DNA from: Exiguobacterium sp. KRL4
GTDB taxonomy: Bacteria; Bacillota; Bacilli; Exiguobacteriales; Exiguobacteriaceae
NCBI RefSeq assembly: GCF_001870785.1
Contig: NZ_MOLV01000012.1
Coordinates: forward strand, 1-64,000
Direction: 5' to 3'
Length of the DNA: 64,000 nucleotides
The first letter of the stretch is position 1. Every line of letters starts with the position of its first letter. The notes under the pieces were generated by a model, which was not told the DNA's origin, made no database searches, and saw only the letters and a list, made by a program, of their open reading frames with translations. Below are positions 16,101 to 25,160 of the stretch, piece by piece. A program made the translations under genes and the position numbers.

Positions 16101-16973
16101 TTATTTGACGAATCCAATCATCATCTCGCGTAACACTTTTGCTGCGGCAATCGCCGTCATGTCAGACTGATCATACGCCGGGCAGACCTCAACGAGATCG
16201 GCTCCGATGACGTCGACATCCGCACGTGCAATCATGTGGACGACTTCGAGCAATTCTTTTGTCGTCACACCACCGATTTCCTGTGTGCCGGTTCCCGGTG
16301 CAGCTGACGGATCAAGGACATCGATATCGATCGTCACGTAGACCTTTTTACCGGCAAGCTTCGGTAAAACCGCTTTTAACGGTTCGACGATTTCGTATTT
16401 AAACAAGTTGTAACCAGACGTCTTCGCCCATTCAAACTCTTCTTTCATCCCTGAACGAATGCCAAACGAATAACAGTTTTCCGGTCCAATCAAGTTCGCG
16501 ATTTTTTTAAGCGGTGTCGAGTGCGACAACGGTTCGCCTTCATAGGAATCACGTAAGTCTGTATGTGCATCAAAGTGCAGCACAACAAAGTCATCATAAT
16601 GTTTATCAAACGCCTTGACGACCGGCCACGTGACGAGGTGTTCGCCACCCATGCCAAGCGGGAACTTCCCTGCCGTCAACAACGAATCGACATACTCTTC
16701 GATCATATCGAGTGACTTTTGCGCATTGCCGAACGGAAGCGGGATGTCGCCTGCGTCAAACAGTTTCGCATCGGCAATATCGCCGTCAAGATACGGACTG
16801 TATTCTTCAAGACCGAGTGAGACTTCACGGATCCGAGCCGGACCAAATCGTGAACCGGGACGGAAGCTGACCGTCCAGTCCATCGGCATACCATATAGTA
16901 CAGCTTTTGCATCTTCGTGAGTCGGTTGGCTCGCGATAAATACTTTACCTGAATAAGCTTCATCAAAACGCAT
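16101..16973 (-). CDS. speB: Agmatinase SpeB
   Basis: A 290-residue ureohydrolase that splits agmatine to putrescine and urea. The dimanganese site is visible as GGEHLVTW, HFDAHTDLRD and DIDVLDPS. SFRPGSRFGPARIR and the final EVCPAYDQSDMTA are family motifs. The ATG at 16973 is chosen: GGAGG lies seven bases upstream and the length equals that of B. subtilis SpeB; an open frame continues further upstream but reaches into the speE end. It follows speE by 60 bases and the pair forms a putrescine-spermidine operon with a terminator after speB. Confidence 0.94.
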   Translation of the reverse strand: MRFDEAYSGKVFIASQPTHEDAKAVLYGMPMDWTVSFRPGSRFGPARIREVSLGLEEYSPYLDGDIADAKLFDAGDIPLPFGNAQKSLDMIEEYVDSLLTAGKFPLGMGGEHLVTWPVVKAFDKHYDDFVVLHFDAHTDLRDSYEGEPLSHSTPLKKIANLIGPENCYSFGIRSGMKEEFEWAKTSGYNLFKYEIVEPLKAVLPKLAGKKVYVTIDIDVLDPSAAPGTGTQEIGGVTTKELLEVVHMIARADVDVIGADLVEVCPAYDQSDMTAIAAAKVLREMMIGFVK

Positions 16974-17033
16974 CATTATTCCTCCAGTCATAGAAAGGAG
17001 TGCCCCTAAAAACGGAACACTCCTGACGTACAA

Positions 17034-17873
17034 TTAAATCGTTAAATCTTTGACGAACTTCGGTAGCGCGAATGCTGCTGTATGAAGTTCCGGTGTATAA
17101 TACTTCGTTTCGATCTCATGGAAACGCTCTGGTGCGACAGCGAGTGGATCATGTTTTTTCGATCCAATCGTAAATGTCCATAGACCGCTCGGATAAGTCG
17201 GAACGTTGGCGATGTAGAGTTTTGTGATCGGGAAGATCTCTTTGACGTCACGTTGCACATCACGAATCAAGTCCGGTGTGAACCATGGATTGTCAGATTG
17301 CGCGACGAAGATGCCGTCTTCTTTTAAGGCTTTTGAGATTCCAGAATAGAATCCTTTTGTAAACAGGTTGACGGCTGGACCGACTGGTTCTGTTGAATCA
17401 ACCATGATGACATCATATTCATTGACAGCTTCTGCGATATGCATGAATCCGTCTCCAACGATGACTTCAACACGTGCGTCGTCAAGACCACCTGCGATGT
17501 TTGGTAGATATTTTTTCGAGTACTCGATGACTTTCCCGTCGATTTCGACAAGAACTGCCTTTTCGACTGATGGGTGTTTTAAGACTTCACGGATGACGCC
17601 ACCGTCTCCTCCACCTACGACCAGAACCGATTTTGGGTTCGGGTGTGTAAAGAGTGGAACGTGTGCGACCATTTCGTGGTACACAAACTCATCTCGATCT
17701 GTTGTCATGACCATTCCGTCAAGTAACAACATTGTACCGAACTCGTCCGTCTCAACCATCTCAAGGCGTTGAAACTCCGTTTGTTCGCTCTCATAAACGT
17801 GGTTGACACGGAATGTGATACCGTAATCTTCCGTTTGGTGTTCCGTGAACCATAACTTTAATTTTTGTTCCAT
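17034..17873 (-). CDS. speE: Spermidine synthase SpeE
   Basis: A 279-residue aminopropyltransferase that makes spermidine from putrescine and decarboxylated S-adenosylmethionine. The nucleotide-binding motif [15 protein letters not shown] is near residue 80 and the catalytic region [11 protein letters not shown] near 155. Length and order (speE then speB) match B. subtilis. The ATG at 17873 follows AAAGGGG. Putrescine comes from the downstream agmatinase. Confidence 0.94.
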   Translation of the reverse strand: MEQKLKLWFTEHQTEDYGITFRVNHVYESEQTEFQRLEMVETDEFGTMLLLDGMVMTTDRDEFVYHEMVAHVPLFTHPNPKSVLVVGGGDGGVIREVLKHPSVEKAVLVEIDGKVIEYSKKYLPNIAGGLDDARVEVIVGDGFMHIAEAVNEYDVIMVDSTEPVGPAVNLFTKGFYSGISKALKEDGIFVAQSDNPWFTPDLIRDVQRDVKEIFPITKLYIANVPTYPSGLWTFTIGSKKHDPLAVAPERFHEIETKYYTPELHTAAFALPKFVKDLTI

Positions 17874-18016
17874 TTGCGATAGAACCCCTTTCTTTCATCA
17901 AGACAAAAGTTGTTCGTATGCGAGTGGCGTTTACGGCGCTTCTTAATCATACAAGTGCGAGTATACCGAACTTTGAAAGAAACTTCTATATAATTCGAAA
18001 AATCATGCCTGTTTTT

Positions 18017-18691
18017 TTAGTCGATGAATGTGACGATTTCGTCCAGACAGCGGCGTTGTTTCGCACGTTTTGGTTCGTCTGCCCGGTAACCAAACGCAAC
18101 CATGACCGGTACCGTGAAAACAGACCGATCGAGCAAATCGTGTCGTGCCAAAAGTTGTTCTACCGCCTGTTGATCAAATCCTTCGATCGGACAAGAATCA
18201 ATCCCAATTTGGGCTGCTGCGGACATCATGTTGCCAAGAGCAATATACGCTTGTTTCGCCGACCAATCTTCCATCGCCTTCTGATTATCCCCAATCTTAA
18301 AATCTTCTTCTAAGAACAATCCGTATCGCTTCGTCCGACCGGCTTTCGCTTCGTCTGATAAACCAAGTACATCCATCATATACGTCACGTGTGACCCGTC
18401 CGGCTGCATCTGCCCGCCTGTCCGAGCAAGGAAAATGACATAGTGGCTCGCGGTCGGTAACTGTCCTTGCGCTCCCCAAGCGACGTCCCGTATTTCGTTT
18501 CGGATCGCTTCATTTTGAATGACAAGCAGATTCCACGGCTCATATCCAAATGAGCTTGGTGAAAGACGTGCCGTCTCCAAAATAAATGAAAAATCGTCCG
18601 CTGTTACTTTTTTAGTTGGATCAAATGATTTGGTCGCATGACGGAACTGAAAGGCGTCGATAATCTGTTGTTTTGTTTGGTCGTGATTCAT
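18017..18691 (-). CDS. NAD(P)H-dependent nitroreductase family oxidoreductase
   Basis: A 224-residue FMN oxidoreductase of the NfsB/YfkO type. The FMN-binding pattern is visible: FRHATKSFDPTKKV near residue 16, ARLSPSSFGYEPWNLLVI near 42 and the C-terminal FGYRADEPKRAKQR. Such enzymes reduce nitroaromatics and quinones by two electrons; the natural substrate is unknown. The ATG at 18691 follows AGGAGGAA. It is monocistronic and oriented away from the BCCT gene. Confidence 0.88.
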   Translation of the reverse strand: MNHDQTKQQIIDAFQFRHATKSFDPTKKVTADDFSFILETARLSPSSFGYEPWNLLVIQNEAIRNEIRDVAWGAQGQLPTASHYVIFLARTGGQMQPDGSHVTYMMDVLGLSDEAKAGRTKRYGLFLEEDFKIGDNQKAMEDWSAKQAYIALGNMMSAAAQIGIDSCPIEGFDQQAVEQLLARHDLLDRSVFTVPVMVAFGYRADEPKRAKQRRCLDEIVTFID

Positions 18692-18778
18692 GTCGAATTC
18701 CTCCTGTTGTATAGTGGCTACTTGTTACGATATCAAACCAATTTTGTTGCGTCTGTTTTTTTGCTTCATCGATATACG

Positions 18779-18928
18779 TTACAAAAAACCAAGACCGGGA
18801 AATAATAAATAATCCACTTGAATCCGTCCGTTCATGAAAGTAAGTTTAAACCGCTCCATTACTGGATTTCCGACAAAAAAACGCATTGTTTTTCCACGTT
18901 TCCACTTTCCGTCATTACCCATTTCCAT
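18779..18928 (-). pseudogene. Possible gene remnant or very small ORF
   Basis: A minus-strand frame that reads like real protein (DGKWKRGKTMRFFVGNP, then MERFKLTFMNGRIQVDYLL, ending PGLGFL-stop). It is open back to about 18975 without any start codon that has a ribosome-binding site; the first ATG would be at 18928. This suggests a decayed or truncated gene rather than an active one. I do not recognise the family. Confidence 0.3.
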
Positions 18929-18976
18929 TTGCCAGTTGTCATCAATGTTTGTTAGGGTTGAAACTTGCGTGATAAA

Positions 18977-19002
18977 GTTTTAGTTTCAAATAACGCGGGT
19001 AT
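18977..19002 (+). promoter_or_regulatory. Sigma-B-type promoter of the BCCT gene
   Basis: GTTTTA and GGGTAT are separated by 14 bases, a close match to the sigma-B consensus (GTTTAA, 12-15 bases, GGGTAT). Sigma-B control of opuD in B. subtilis supports the reading. Confidence 0.6.
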
Positions 19003-19009
19003 CATTAAT

Positions 19010-19035
19010 GTCGTTGTCTAAAGTCGTTGTCTAAA
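19010..19035. repeat. 13-bp tandem duplication in the opuD leader
   Basis: GTCGTTGTCTAAA occurs twice back to back, 8 bases after the sigma-B-type -10 box, so it falls at or just after the transcription start. Confidence 0.9.
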
Positions 19036-19083
19036 ACAGATGCAAAACTCACATGTAAAATTCGAAAGAAGGTGTTGATCACG

Positions 19084-20640
19084 ATGGAAAGTAAAAGAAA
19101 AAGTAAGATCACGAATGTCTTTATTGTCTCCGTCATTTTCTGTGTGCTCTTTACCATATGGGGAATCTTACCTGAATCACTCATTGGTGCCGCAAATCTT
19201 GGCAATGTCACGGGAATCGCTCAAAACTTTATCTCGAATGGTTTTGGTTGGCTTTATCTTCTCGGGATGAGTGCCTTTTTATTGGTTGCCATCTTTTTGA
19301 TTTTTTCGCGTTTCGGCTCCATCCGACTCGGTAAAGACTCCGATCGTCCGGAATACGGACTCATTTCCTGGTTCGCAATGTTGTTTAGTGCCGGCATGGG
19401 AATCGGTCTCGTTTTCTGGGGAGTCTCGGAACCATTGACCCACTTCCATACACCACCGGTCGCAACCGGCGATCCGACAGAAGCCGCACGACTGGCCATG
19501 CGTTATTCATTTTTCCACTGGGGTCTCCATCCATGGGCACTCTATGCGATCGTGGGTCTTGCCATTGCCTACTCGACGTTCCGCAAAGGACGTCCGGCAA
19601 CGATTGGTGATACCGTCGCTTCACTCATGAAACCAAAGTACCAAACTGCCGGTAAAGGAACGGTTGAAGTGTTGGCGATCGTCGCAACGGCATTTGGTGT
19701 CGCAACGTCACTTGGTCTCGGCGCCCAGCAAATTTCCGGTGGCCTGCATTTCCTTGTCGACAGTATTCCGAACTCATTTTTCACACAATTGATTATCATT
19801 TTAGTGGTATCCGTTCTTTACATGATGAGTGCCGCTTCCGGTCTCGATAAAGGAATCGTCCGCTTAAGTAACGCCAACATCGTTCTTGCCATTCTTTTGA
19901 TGGTCGGTGTCCTGTTCCTTGGACCATTCAGCTTCATCATGGATCTGTTTGTCCAAACGACAGGTGCGTACTTGCAGAACCTGCCCGTCATGAGTTTCCG
20001 CGCATCAGCGTTTAACCCTGAGGAACGAGGATGGATCAACGATTGGACGATTTTCTACTGGGCATGGTGGATTTCCTGGTCACCCTTCGTCGGAACGTTC
20101 ATCGCCCGCGTCTCAAAAGGACGGACGATTCGTGAGTTCGTCCTTGGGATCGTTTTAATCCCCACCATCTTTGGACTACTTTGGTTCTCCGTCTTCGGTG
20201 GATCAGCGATTTGGAACGAATTATTCAACAACATCGATTTAATCTCGACCGTCAATGATAAAGGTGTCGAAACGGGGATGTTTGCCTTGTTCGAGACATT
20301 TGGTACGCTTGGTACCTTCCTCAGCATCATCGGTGTCTTCTTGATCACGACGTTCTTCATCACGTCTGCCGACTCGGCAACCTATGTCCTCGGGATGTTG
20401 TCTTCCGGTGGTAGCCTGCTTCCAAGTCTGCGCATCAAGTTGACATGGGGCATCATCCAGTCTTCGATTGCAGCTGTTCTGCTATATGCAGGTGGGCTCA
20501 GTGCCTTGCAGGCAGCCGCTGTCCTTGCCGCCTTCCCCTTCATCTTCGTCGTTGGGATGATGGTGATTGCCCTGTTCATGGATCTTTCCAAGGAACCGGA
20601 CGCAACCAAAGCAGCGAATGATTTGAAAAAAGAAGCGTAA
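19084..20640 (+). CDS. opuD: BCCT-family glycine betaine transporter OpuD
   Basis: A 518-residue, 12-helix sodium-coupled carrier for glycine betaine or related osmolytes. The sodium-site segment GMGIGLVFWGVSEP is near residue 105. The family signature is in helix 8 (WAWWISWSPFVGTFIARVSK, then GRTIREFV), with the tryptophan cage for the quaternary amine. The ATG at 19084 follows AAGGTG and matches the family length; an in-frame start at 19027 lies in the leader repeat. A sigma-B-type promoter and a strong terminator make it a single stress-controlled transcript. Confidence 0.9.
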   Translation: MESKRKSKITNVFIVSVIFCVLFTIWGILPESLIGAANLGNVTGIAQNFISNGFGWLYLLGMSAFLLVAIFLIFSRFGSIRLGKDSDRPEYGLISWFAMLFSAGMGIGLVFWGVSEPLTHFHTPPVATGDPTEAARLAMRYSFFHWGLHPWALYAIVGLAIAYSTFRKGRPATIGDTVASLMKPKYQTAGKGTVEVLAIVATAFGVATSLGLGAQQISGGLHFLVDSIPNSFFTQLIIILVVSVLYMMSAASGLDKGIVRLSNANIVLAILLMVGVLFLGPFSFIMDLFVQTTGAYLQNLPVMSFRASAFNPEERGWINDWTIFYWAWWISWSPFVGTFIARVSKGRTIREFVLGIVLIPTIFGLLWFSVFGGSAIWNELFNNIDLISTVNDKGVETGMFALFETFGTLGTFLSIIGVFLITTFFITSADSATYVLGMLSSGGSLLPSLRIKLTWGIIQSSIAAVLLYAGGLSALQAAAVLAAFPFIFVVGMMVIALFMDLSKEPDATKAANDLKKEA

Positions 20641-20648
20641 CTGCAGTT

Positions 20649-20687
20649 AGACCCTGCCTTCCCTCATGCGGAAGACAGGGTCTTTTT
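20649..20687 (+). terminator. Terminator after opuD
   Basis: AGACCCTG-CTTCC pairs with GGAAG-CAGGGTCT around CTCATGC and is followed by TTTTT. Confidence 0.9.
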
Positions 20688-20720
20688 GGTATGCTGAACA
20701 AAAGAAAAGAGGTGGGATTT

Positions 20721-21563
20721 TTGCGCGTTAAAAAACGCTGGTATCTTTCAATCGGAATCCTTGCTCTCAGTAGCTGGTTTCTGTATCGTGAAAACAATCA
20801 AATCGAAACGACGTCGGTGACCGTTCAATCGGAGCGATTACCTGCTGCGTTCAATGACTATACGATTCTTCAGATTGCTGATTTACACGGAAAATCCTTT
20901 GGCCGCAAACAAAAGTATCTCCTCAAAAAAGTTCACAAACTTCAGCCGGATATCATCTTGATGACAGGCGACTTGATCGACTCTCGCCGTGACGGGGAAG
21001 CAGAAGCCCTTTTATTGATGGAAAAATTAACGGCCGACTATCCTGTCTATTTCGTGACCGGTAATCATGAAGTCCGTCGTAATTTGACGATTTTGCCGAA
21101 GCTCGAGCAGCTCGGTGTCACAGTTCTTCGAAATACGTCCGTCCCACTTGAAAAAGGCAATCAGTTCATTGAGTTACTTGGGATTGATGATCCTACGACG
21201 ACTCGCTGGAGTGAAGGTTTACAAGAACCGGACGGCATCCGCCAAAGTCTCGATCAGGCCCAATCGACAGTCGATACAGATGCCTTCCAACTCTTGATGG
21301 CCCATCGTCCGGAATATTTGCCGCTGTATGCGGAACGAAAAATGGATCTCGTGTTATCCGGTCATGCCCACGGCGGACAAATCCGTCTTCCGTTCACAGA
21401 CGGGATGTATGCACCCGGTCAAGGATTTTTCCCGGAGCTGACGGCCGGTGAACATATGATGGAGCAAACCAAACTGATCATCAGCCGGGGTCTCGGTAAC
21501 AGCCTGTTCCCTTTTCGGATTTTCAACCGCCCTGAATTAATTGTCGTGACGTTACGCACATAA
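20721..21563 (+). CDS. Membrane-anchored metallophosphoesterase (YkuE/YaeI-like)
   Basis: About 280 residues. An N-terminal hydrophobic segment (RWYLSIGILALSSWFLY) anchors or exports the protein. The calcineurin-like two-metal site is visible: QIADLHGKS, LMTGDLIDSR, VTGNHEV and VLSGHAHGGQIR. Relatives act on membrane or nucleotide phosphodiesters; the substrate here is unknown. A TTG at 20721 is preferred as start because AGAGGTGG lies six bases upstream; the ATG at 20691 falls in the terminator tail of opuD and has no ribosome-binding site. Monocistronic. Confidence 0.82.
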   Translation: MRVKKRWYLSIGILALSSWFLYRENNQIETTSVTVQSERLPAAFNDYTILQIADLHGKSFGRKQKYLLKKVHKLQPDIILMTGDLIDSRRDGEAEALLLMEKLTADYPVYFVTGNHEVRRNLTILPKLEQLGVTVLRNTSVPLEKGNQFIELLGIDDPTTTRWSEGLQEPDGIRQSLDQAQSTVDTDAFQLLMAHRPEYLPLYAERKMDLVLSGHAHGGQIRLPFTDGMYAPGQGFFPELTAGEHMMEQTKLIISRGLGNSLFPFRIFNRPELIVVTLRT

Positions 21564-21570
21564 TCGATCA

Positions 21571-21606
21571 AAAAAATGCCAACCCTTTAACAGAGTTGGC
21601 ACCTTT
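21571..21606. terminator. Bidirectional terminator
   Basis: TGCCAAC and GTTGGCA pair around CCTTTAACAGA, with an A-run before and T-rich tail after; it separates the converging phosphoesterase and ywhD genes. Confidence 0.75.
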
Positions 21607-21609
21607 ATT

Positions 21610-22104
21610 TTAAGCTAGCGCTTCATGCAATTCAGGTTCCGCATTGGCCCACATCTCGGGTTTATGTGTTTGTAAGAATTCACGTAACAATTGTTTGGAC
21701 GTATCGTCCATATGACTGACGACAATCCGTCCTTTTAACGATTTGTCCATCTTGTTGACGTGATCCGCCAAAATCTTAAAGCCGCGCCGTGCTTCAACGT
21801 CGACTAGCAAGTCACACGCCGCGACGCCACCGTAATAAAATCCTTCCGGCTTTCGCCCCACTGTCACCCAGACGATCCAGTATGGTTTCCCGTTTGGTGT
21901 GTCTGCTTGATCCGTCGTGAACTTGATTCGCTTTTCGATGGCGGCTTTCGCATGCATCGCCCCCATATCGATATAGGCTTCACCATCTTCCGGTGAGATG
22001 ATGACCGGCGACATGCTGTTCAGACTGAGTGTCCCGACACCAAATCCACCATGACCATCTGTTGAGTTATCTGAAATGATATTAAAATTAATTTTCTTTT
22101 CCAT
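21610..22104 (-). CDS. ywhD: YwhD family protein
   Basis: A 164-residue protein matching B. subtilis YwhD across its length: FNIISDNSTDGHGGFGVGTL, AYIDMGAMHAKAAIEK, KPYWIVWVTVGRKPEGFYYG and RIVVSHMDDTSK. The function is unknown. In B. subtilis ywhD lies beside speE-speB (ywhF-ywhG); here it is about 4 kb away, so the neighbourhood is partly kept. The ATG at 22104 follows a GGGGACGAGTAAACG leader. Confidence 0.85.
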   Translation of the reverse strand: MEKKINFNIISDNSTDGHGGFGVGTLSLNSMSPVIISPEDGEAYIDMGAMHAKAAIEKRIKFTTDQADTPNGKPYWIVWVTVGRKPEGFYYGGVAACDLLVDVEARRGFKILADHVNKMDKSLKGRIVVSHMDDTSKQLLREFLQTHKPEMWANAEPELHEALA

Positions 22105-22173
22105 CGTTTACTCGTCCCCTTTTACCACTGTTGCTTCTATCATACCGCATCCAACAGTCGACGCAAGTCTTCC

Positions 22174-22701
22174 TTAACGTCTTAATGGCTCGAGCTGCTC
22201 CCGTGTGACCCGACGGATCGTCGGCAAGCGAAGGCACTCCAGGGACGTCAACTCTTCATGAGCCGGTGGGTTGAGCTCTTCTAACTGTCGTAACGCTTGG
22301 TCATACAACGTTTGGGCAGCACGACCAAATAAGACAATCCGTTCAAGTGATGAGCATCTCGAACGAATCGCCCGTAATTGATTGGCAAGCTCGCGGATCC
22401 GTTCTGAAATTTCTTCTTCGATGTCAGGTGTTGGTTTCCGGTTTTGAAAAATCGGCTTGAAACGGTCTTCATCCCGCAATAACGTCAACATTCCGTACCG
22501 TTTTGCTTCTTCGTTTCCGACAAGTAACGCTAATTCCTTATCCGTGACGAGACGTCCAAACGGAATATTTTGATCGAATAGTACTTCCGCCACTTCAAGA
22601 CCTTTTGCTCCCGACAACGGATATGTTTGATCTTCTGGTAAAGCGCGGTCAAAAATCAATAGGGTATGGATTTTCTTACGGATCACCGGTTCCATCTCCA
22701 T
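22174..22701 (-). CDS. Hypothetical protein, 175 aa
   Basis: Not recognised. The N-terminal half (about 1-85) looks globular, with short strands (KIHTLLIFDR, VAEVLFDQN). The second half (about 95-150) is strongly helical (IEEEISERIRELANQLRAIR) and probably coiled-coil, and the end is basic (RRVTREQLEPLRR). No signal or membrane segment. The ATG at 22701 follows GAGGTGA. It is separated from ywhD by 69 bases, in the same direction. Confidence 0.65.
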   Translation of the reverse strand: MEMEPVIRKKIHTLLIFDRALPEDQTYPLSGAKGLEVAEVLFDQNIPFGRLVTDKELALLVGNEEAKRYGMLTLLRDEDRFKPIFQNRKPTPDIEEEISERIRELANQLRAIRSRCSSLERIVLFGRAAQTLYDQALRQLEELNPPAHEELTSLECLRLPTIRRVTREQLEPLRR

Positions 22702-22870
22702 GCGTTCACCTCATCCTTATGTTTTCTTAATTAAGTAGTTCTCGTTTGATACAGTCTATTCCTGTACTATACCCGTCTTTAGCAATTTAAATGTCACTGT
22801 TTGACGGAACCCAGGTGACGTACGGTATACTGATGGCGTGTTGAACTTATGCTAGAAGGAGGAAAATTAG

Positions 22871-23056
22871 ATGCCTTACGTTACAGTCAAGATGTTAGCA
22901 GGACGCACCGTCGAACAAAAACGGGCGTTGATCGAAAAAGTCACAGCGGCCGTTTCCGAGTCCGTGGACGCTCCAAAAGAAAATGTCACCGTCTTCATCG
23001 AAGAGATGGAAAAAACAGATTACGGTCAAGCCGGCGTGATGTTTGCCGATAAATAA
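22871..23056 (+). CDS. ywhB: 4-oxalocrotonate tautomerase family enzyme
   Basis: A 61-residue tautomerase. After removal of Met, Pro1 is the catalytic base (MPYVTVKMLAGRTVEQKR); Arg11 and the Arg-rich C-terminal part of the family are partly conserved. It resembles B. subtilis YwhB, a promiscuous tautomerase whose natural substrate is unknown. The ATG follows AGGAGG. A promoter-like TTGACG-19-TATACT lies upstream at about 22800-22831. It belongs to the same ancestral ywh group as ywhD and speEB. Confidence 0.88.
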   Translation: MPYVTVKMLAGRTVEQKRALIEKVTAAVSESVDAPKENVTVFIEEMEKTDYGQAGVMFADK

Positions 23057-23132
23057 GTACAATTCGGGAGGAACGATTTTCACTTGTCGTTCCTCTTCTC
23101 TATACAGTTCACTCACGAAAGGATGAATCTAA

Positions 23133-23762
23133 ATGGCAACAGTAAGCTTACTCGGTGCGACGGGACGAACGGGTCGACCATTGCTCGATTTATTGTTACA
23201 AGAAGGACACGAGGTTCAGGCGCTTGTCCGGTCTGAGCAACATGCCTTACCTGAACATCCTAGTCTGACAATCATTCATGGTGATGCGACGAATGCCGAT
23301 GATCTAGAACGAGTTGTTCACGGGACGTCAGTGGTCTTCAGTTGTCTAGGCACCGATCAAAAACAAATTTTATCGGTCGCGGTCCCACACCTCATCATTA
23401 AAATGAAAGAACAGCATATCGATCGGATTGTTTTCGTTTCGACGGCCGGAATTCTTGATGCTTCGGAAGAACCCGGGAAATATCGTTTTCAATCAAGCGA
23501 ATCCCGTCGCCGTTCAACCATCGCGGCAGAAGATCACCTAAAAGCGTACTTGACCTTAAAGGATGCGGATGTTGATTATACTGTCATCTGTCCGACTCAA
23601 TTGGTCGACGAAGCTGCGATTGACGATGTCTTGATCGAATCCAATCGATTCACCCATGACACAGGTCCAATCCCGCGCATCAACGTCGCCCGCTTCGCCT
23701 ATGCTGCGTATGATGAAAAGCTATTTTCACGTGAACGGGTCGGGATTGCTTCGCGTGGTTAA
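23133..23762 (+). CDS. NAD(P)-binding atypical SDR protein
   Basis: A 209-residue atypical short-chain dehydrogenase. The cofactor loop LLGATGRTGRPLLDLLL at residues 6-22 has the TGxxGxxG spacing of NAD(P)H-binding flavin-reductase-like and isoflavone-reductase-like proteins. A YxxxK pair is not visible, so it may act as a redox sensor or a dehydratase rather than a classical reductase. The ATG follows GAAAGGATG. It lies 76 bases after the tautomerase and ends at a strong terminator. Confidence 0.75.
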   Translation: MATVSLLGATGRTGRPLLDLLLQEGHEVQALVRSEQHALPEHPSLTIIHGDATNADDLERVVHGTSVVFSCLGTDQKQILSVAVPHLIIKMKEQHIDRIVFVSTAGILDASEEPGKYRFQSSESRRRSTIAAEDHLKAYLTLKDADVDYTVICPTQLVDEAAIDDVLIESNRFTHDTGPIPRINVARFAYAAYDEKLFSRERVGIASRG

Positions 23763-23783
23763 ATGCCCCCATCTCGAATACGA

Positions 23784-23826
23784 AAAAAGAAGGACCCGAT
23801 TTAAAAAATCGAGTCCTTCTTTTTCT
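23784..23826. terminator. Bidirectional terminator
   Basis: AGAAGGAC-CGATTT pairs with AAATCG-GTCCTTCT, flanked by A- and T-runs. It serves the converging SDR and nucleoside-carrier genes. Confidence 0.88.
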
Positions 23827-23857
23827 AGGAGCGACTGATCCGTCACTGCTGTTTTGA

Positions 23858-25036
23858 TTAGATTAAGACACTGACGACAATTGCCGTCAAGACGCTAACA
23901 AGTGTTGCCCCGTAAAGTAACTTCAGACCAAAGCTCGCTGCGACACTGCCTTGACGATCGTCCAGTCCTTTGACAGCACCCGCGATGATCCCGATAGACG
24001 AGAAGTTGGCGAATGAAATCAGGAAGACGGATACGATTCCAAGTGTACGAGCTGAGAATTCTTTTGCGTACTCAGGCAAGCTGAGCATCGCGACGAATTC
24101 GTTTGTGATCAATTTTGTTGCCATGACACTACCGGCACTGACCGCTTCCGCCCATGGAATCCCCATGATGAAGGCGACTGGTGCAAAGATGTAACCGAGA
24201 ATATCCTGGAACGAGATGCCGAGAACCATCAAGAAGATATCGTTGACCATTCCGATCAAGGCGTTGTATCCGATCAACATCGCCCCGACGATGATCGCAA
24301 CTTTGAATCCATCCATGATGTATTCGCCAAGCATTTCGAAAAACGTTTGTTTTTCTTCGATGATTTCCAAAATGTCCTCTTTTGGATCAACCGTGTACGG
24401 GTTGATGATCGAAACGATCATGAATCCACCAAACAAGTTCAAGACGATTGCTGTGACGACATATTTCGGTTCGACCATCGTCATGTAGGCACCGACGATT
24501 GACATCGAAACCGTCGACATCGCCGACGCACATAATGTGTACAGACGATTTGGCGGCAATTTACCGATTTGTTTTTTGACGGTGATGAACACTTCCGACT
24601 GACCGATTGCTGCTGAAGCGACGGCATTGTAAGACTCAAGTTGTCCCATCCCGTTGATCTTCGATAATCCAAATCCGATTCCACGCATCAAAAGCGGAAG
24701 GATTTTCGTGAACTGCAAAATTCCGATCAAAGCTGAGATGAAGACGATTGGTAAGAGGACGTTAATGAAGAATGGCTGTGCCCCTTCATTTGCCAATCCA
24801 CCAAAGACAAAGTTGATTCCGATTGCCGCATATCCCAATAATTTATCAAAGACTTTTGCAACTCCACGGATGACGATATAACCAAACGATGTGTTGAGTA
24901 AAATGAATCCAAAGACTAACTGAAGCACTAGCATGACCGCAAGCGGTTTCAATTTGATGCCTTTACGGTTGCTACTGACAAGGAATGCCAAACCAAACAC
25001 GACGACAAGTCCTAGTATTGCGATTAAATATTTCAC
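23858..25036 (-). CDS. Concentrative nucleoside transporter (NupC family)
   Basis: A 392-residue CNT carrier that imports nucleosides with sodium or protons. Family motifs include LPIVFISALIGILQFTKILP, SAAIGQSEVFITVK near residue 140 with the nucleoside-contact Gln-Ser-Glu, TNEFVAML near 310 and FANFSSIGIIAGAVKGL near 345. The start is a GTG at 25036 preceded by GAGGGAT. Monocistronic. Which nucleosides it prefers cannot be told. Confidence 0.88.
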   Translation of the reverse strand: MKYLIAILGLVVVFGLAFLVSSNRKGIKLKPLAVMLVLQLVFGFILLNTSFGYIVIRGVAKVFDKLLGYAAIGINFVFGGLANEGAQPFFINVLLPIVFISALIGILQFTKILPLLMRGIGFGLSKINGMGQLESYNAVASAAIGQSEVFITVKKQIGKLPPNRLYTLCASAMSTVSMSIVGAYMTMVEPKYVVTAIVLNLFGGFMIVSIINPYTVDPKEDILEIIEEKQTFFEMLGEYIMDGFKVAIIVGAMLIGYNALIGMVNDIFLMVLGISFQDILGYIFAPVAFIMGIPWAEAVSAGSVMATKLITNEFVAMLSLPEYAKEFSARTLGIVSVFLISFANFSSIGIIAGAVKGLDDRQGSVAASFGLKLLYGATLVSVLTAIVVSVLI

Positions 25037-25160
25037 GAACTATCCCTCAATCCATAGTTTATTTTATTAGTTGTACATAAGTACGAGGTCTGACGTTCAA
25101 TCTCTTCCCCAAGTACTAGAATAATCAACATTCGGAAGAACTGCAAGGGGTAAAGTTCAT

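Larger units (their letters stand above)
18692..19083. other. Intergenic region nitroreductase / opuD
   Basis: 392 bases. Apart from the possible gene remnant at 18779-18928 it holds a sigma-B-like promoter (18977-19002) and a 13-base exact tandem duplication (19010-19035) in the opuD leader. No convincing -10 box for the nitroreductase was found. Confidence 0.5.

Noticed and set aside
17918-18313. 131-codon plus-strand frame.
   Set aside because: Lies antisense to the nitroreductase gene for most of its length and has no recognisable motif.
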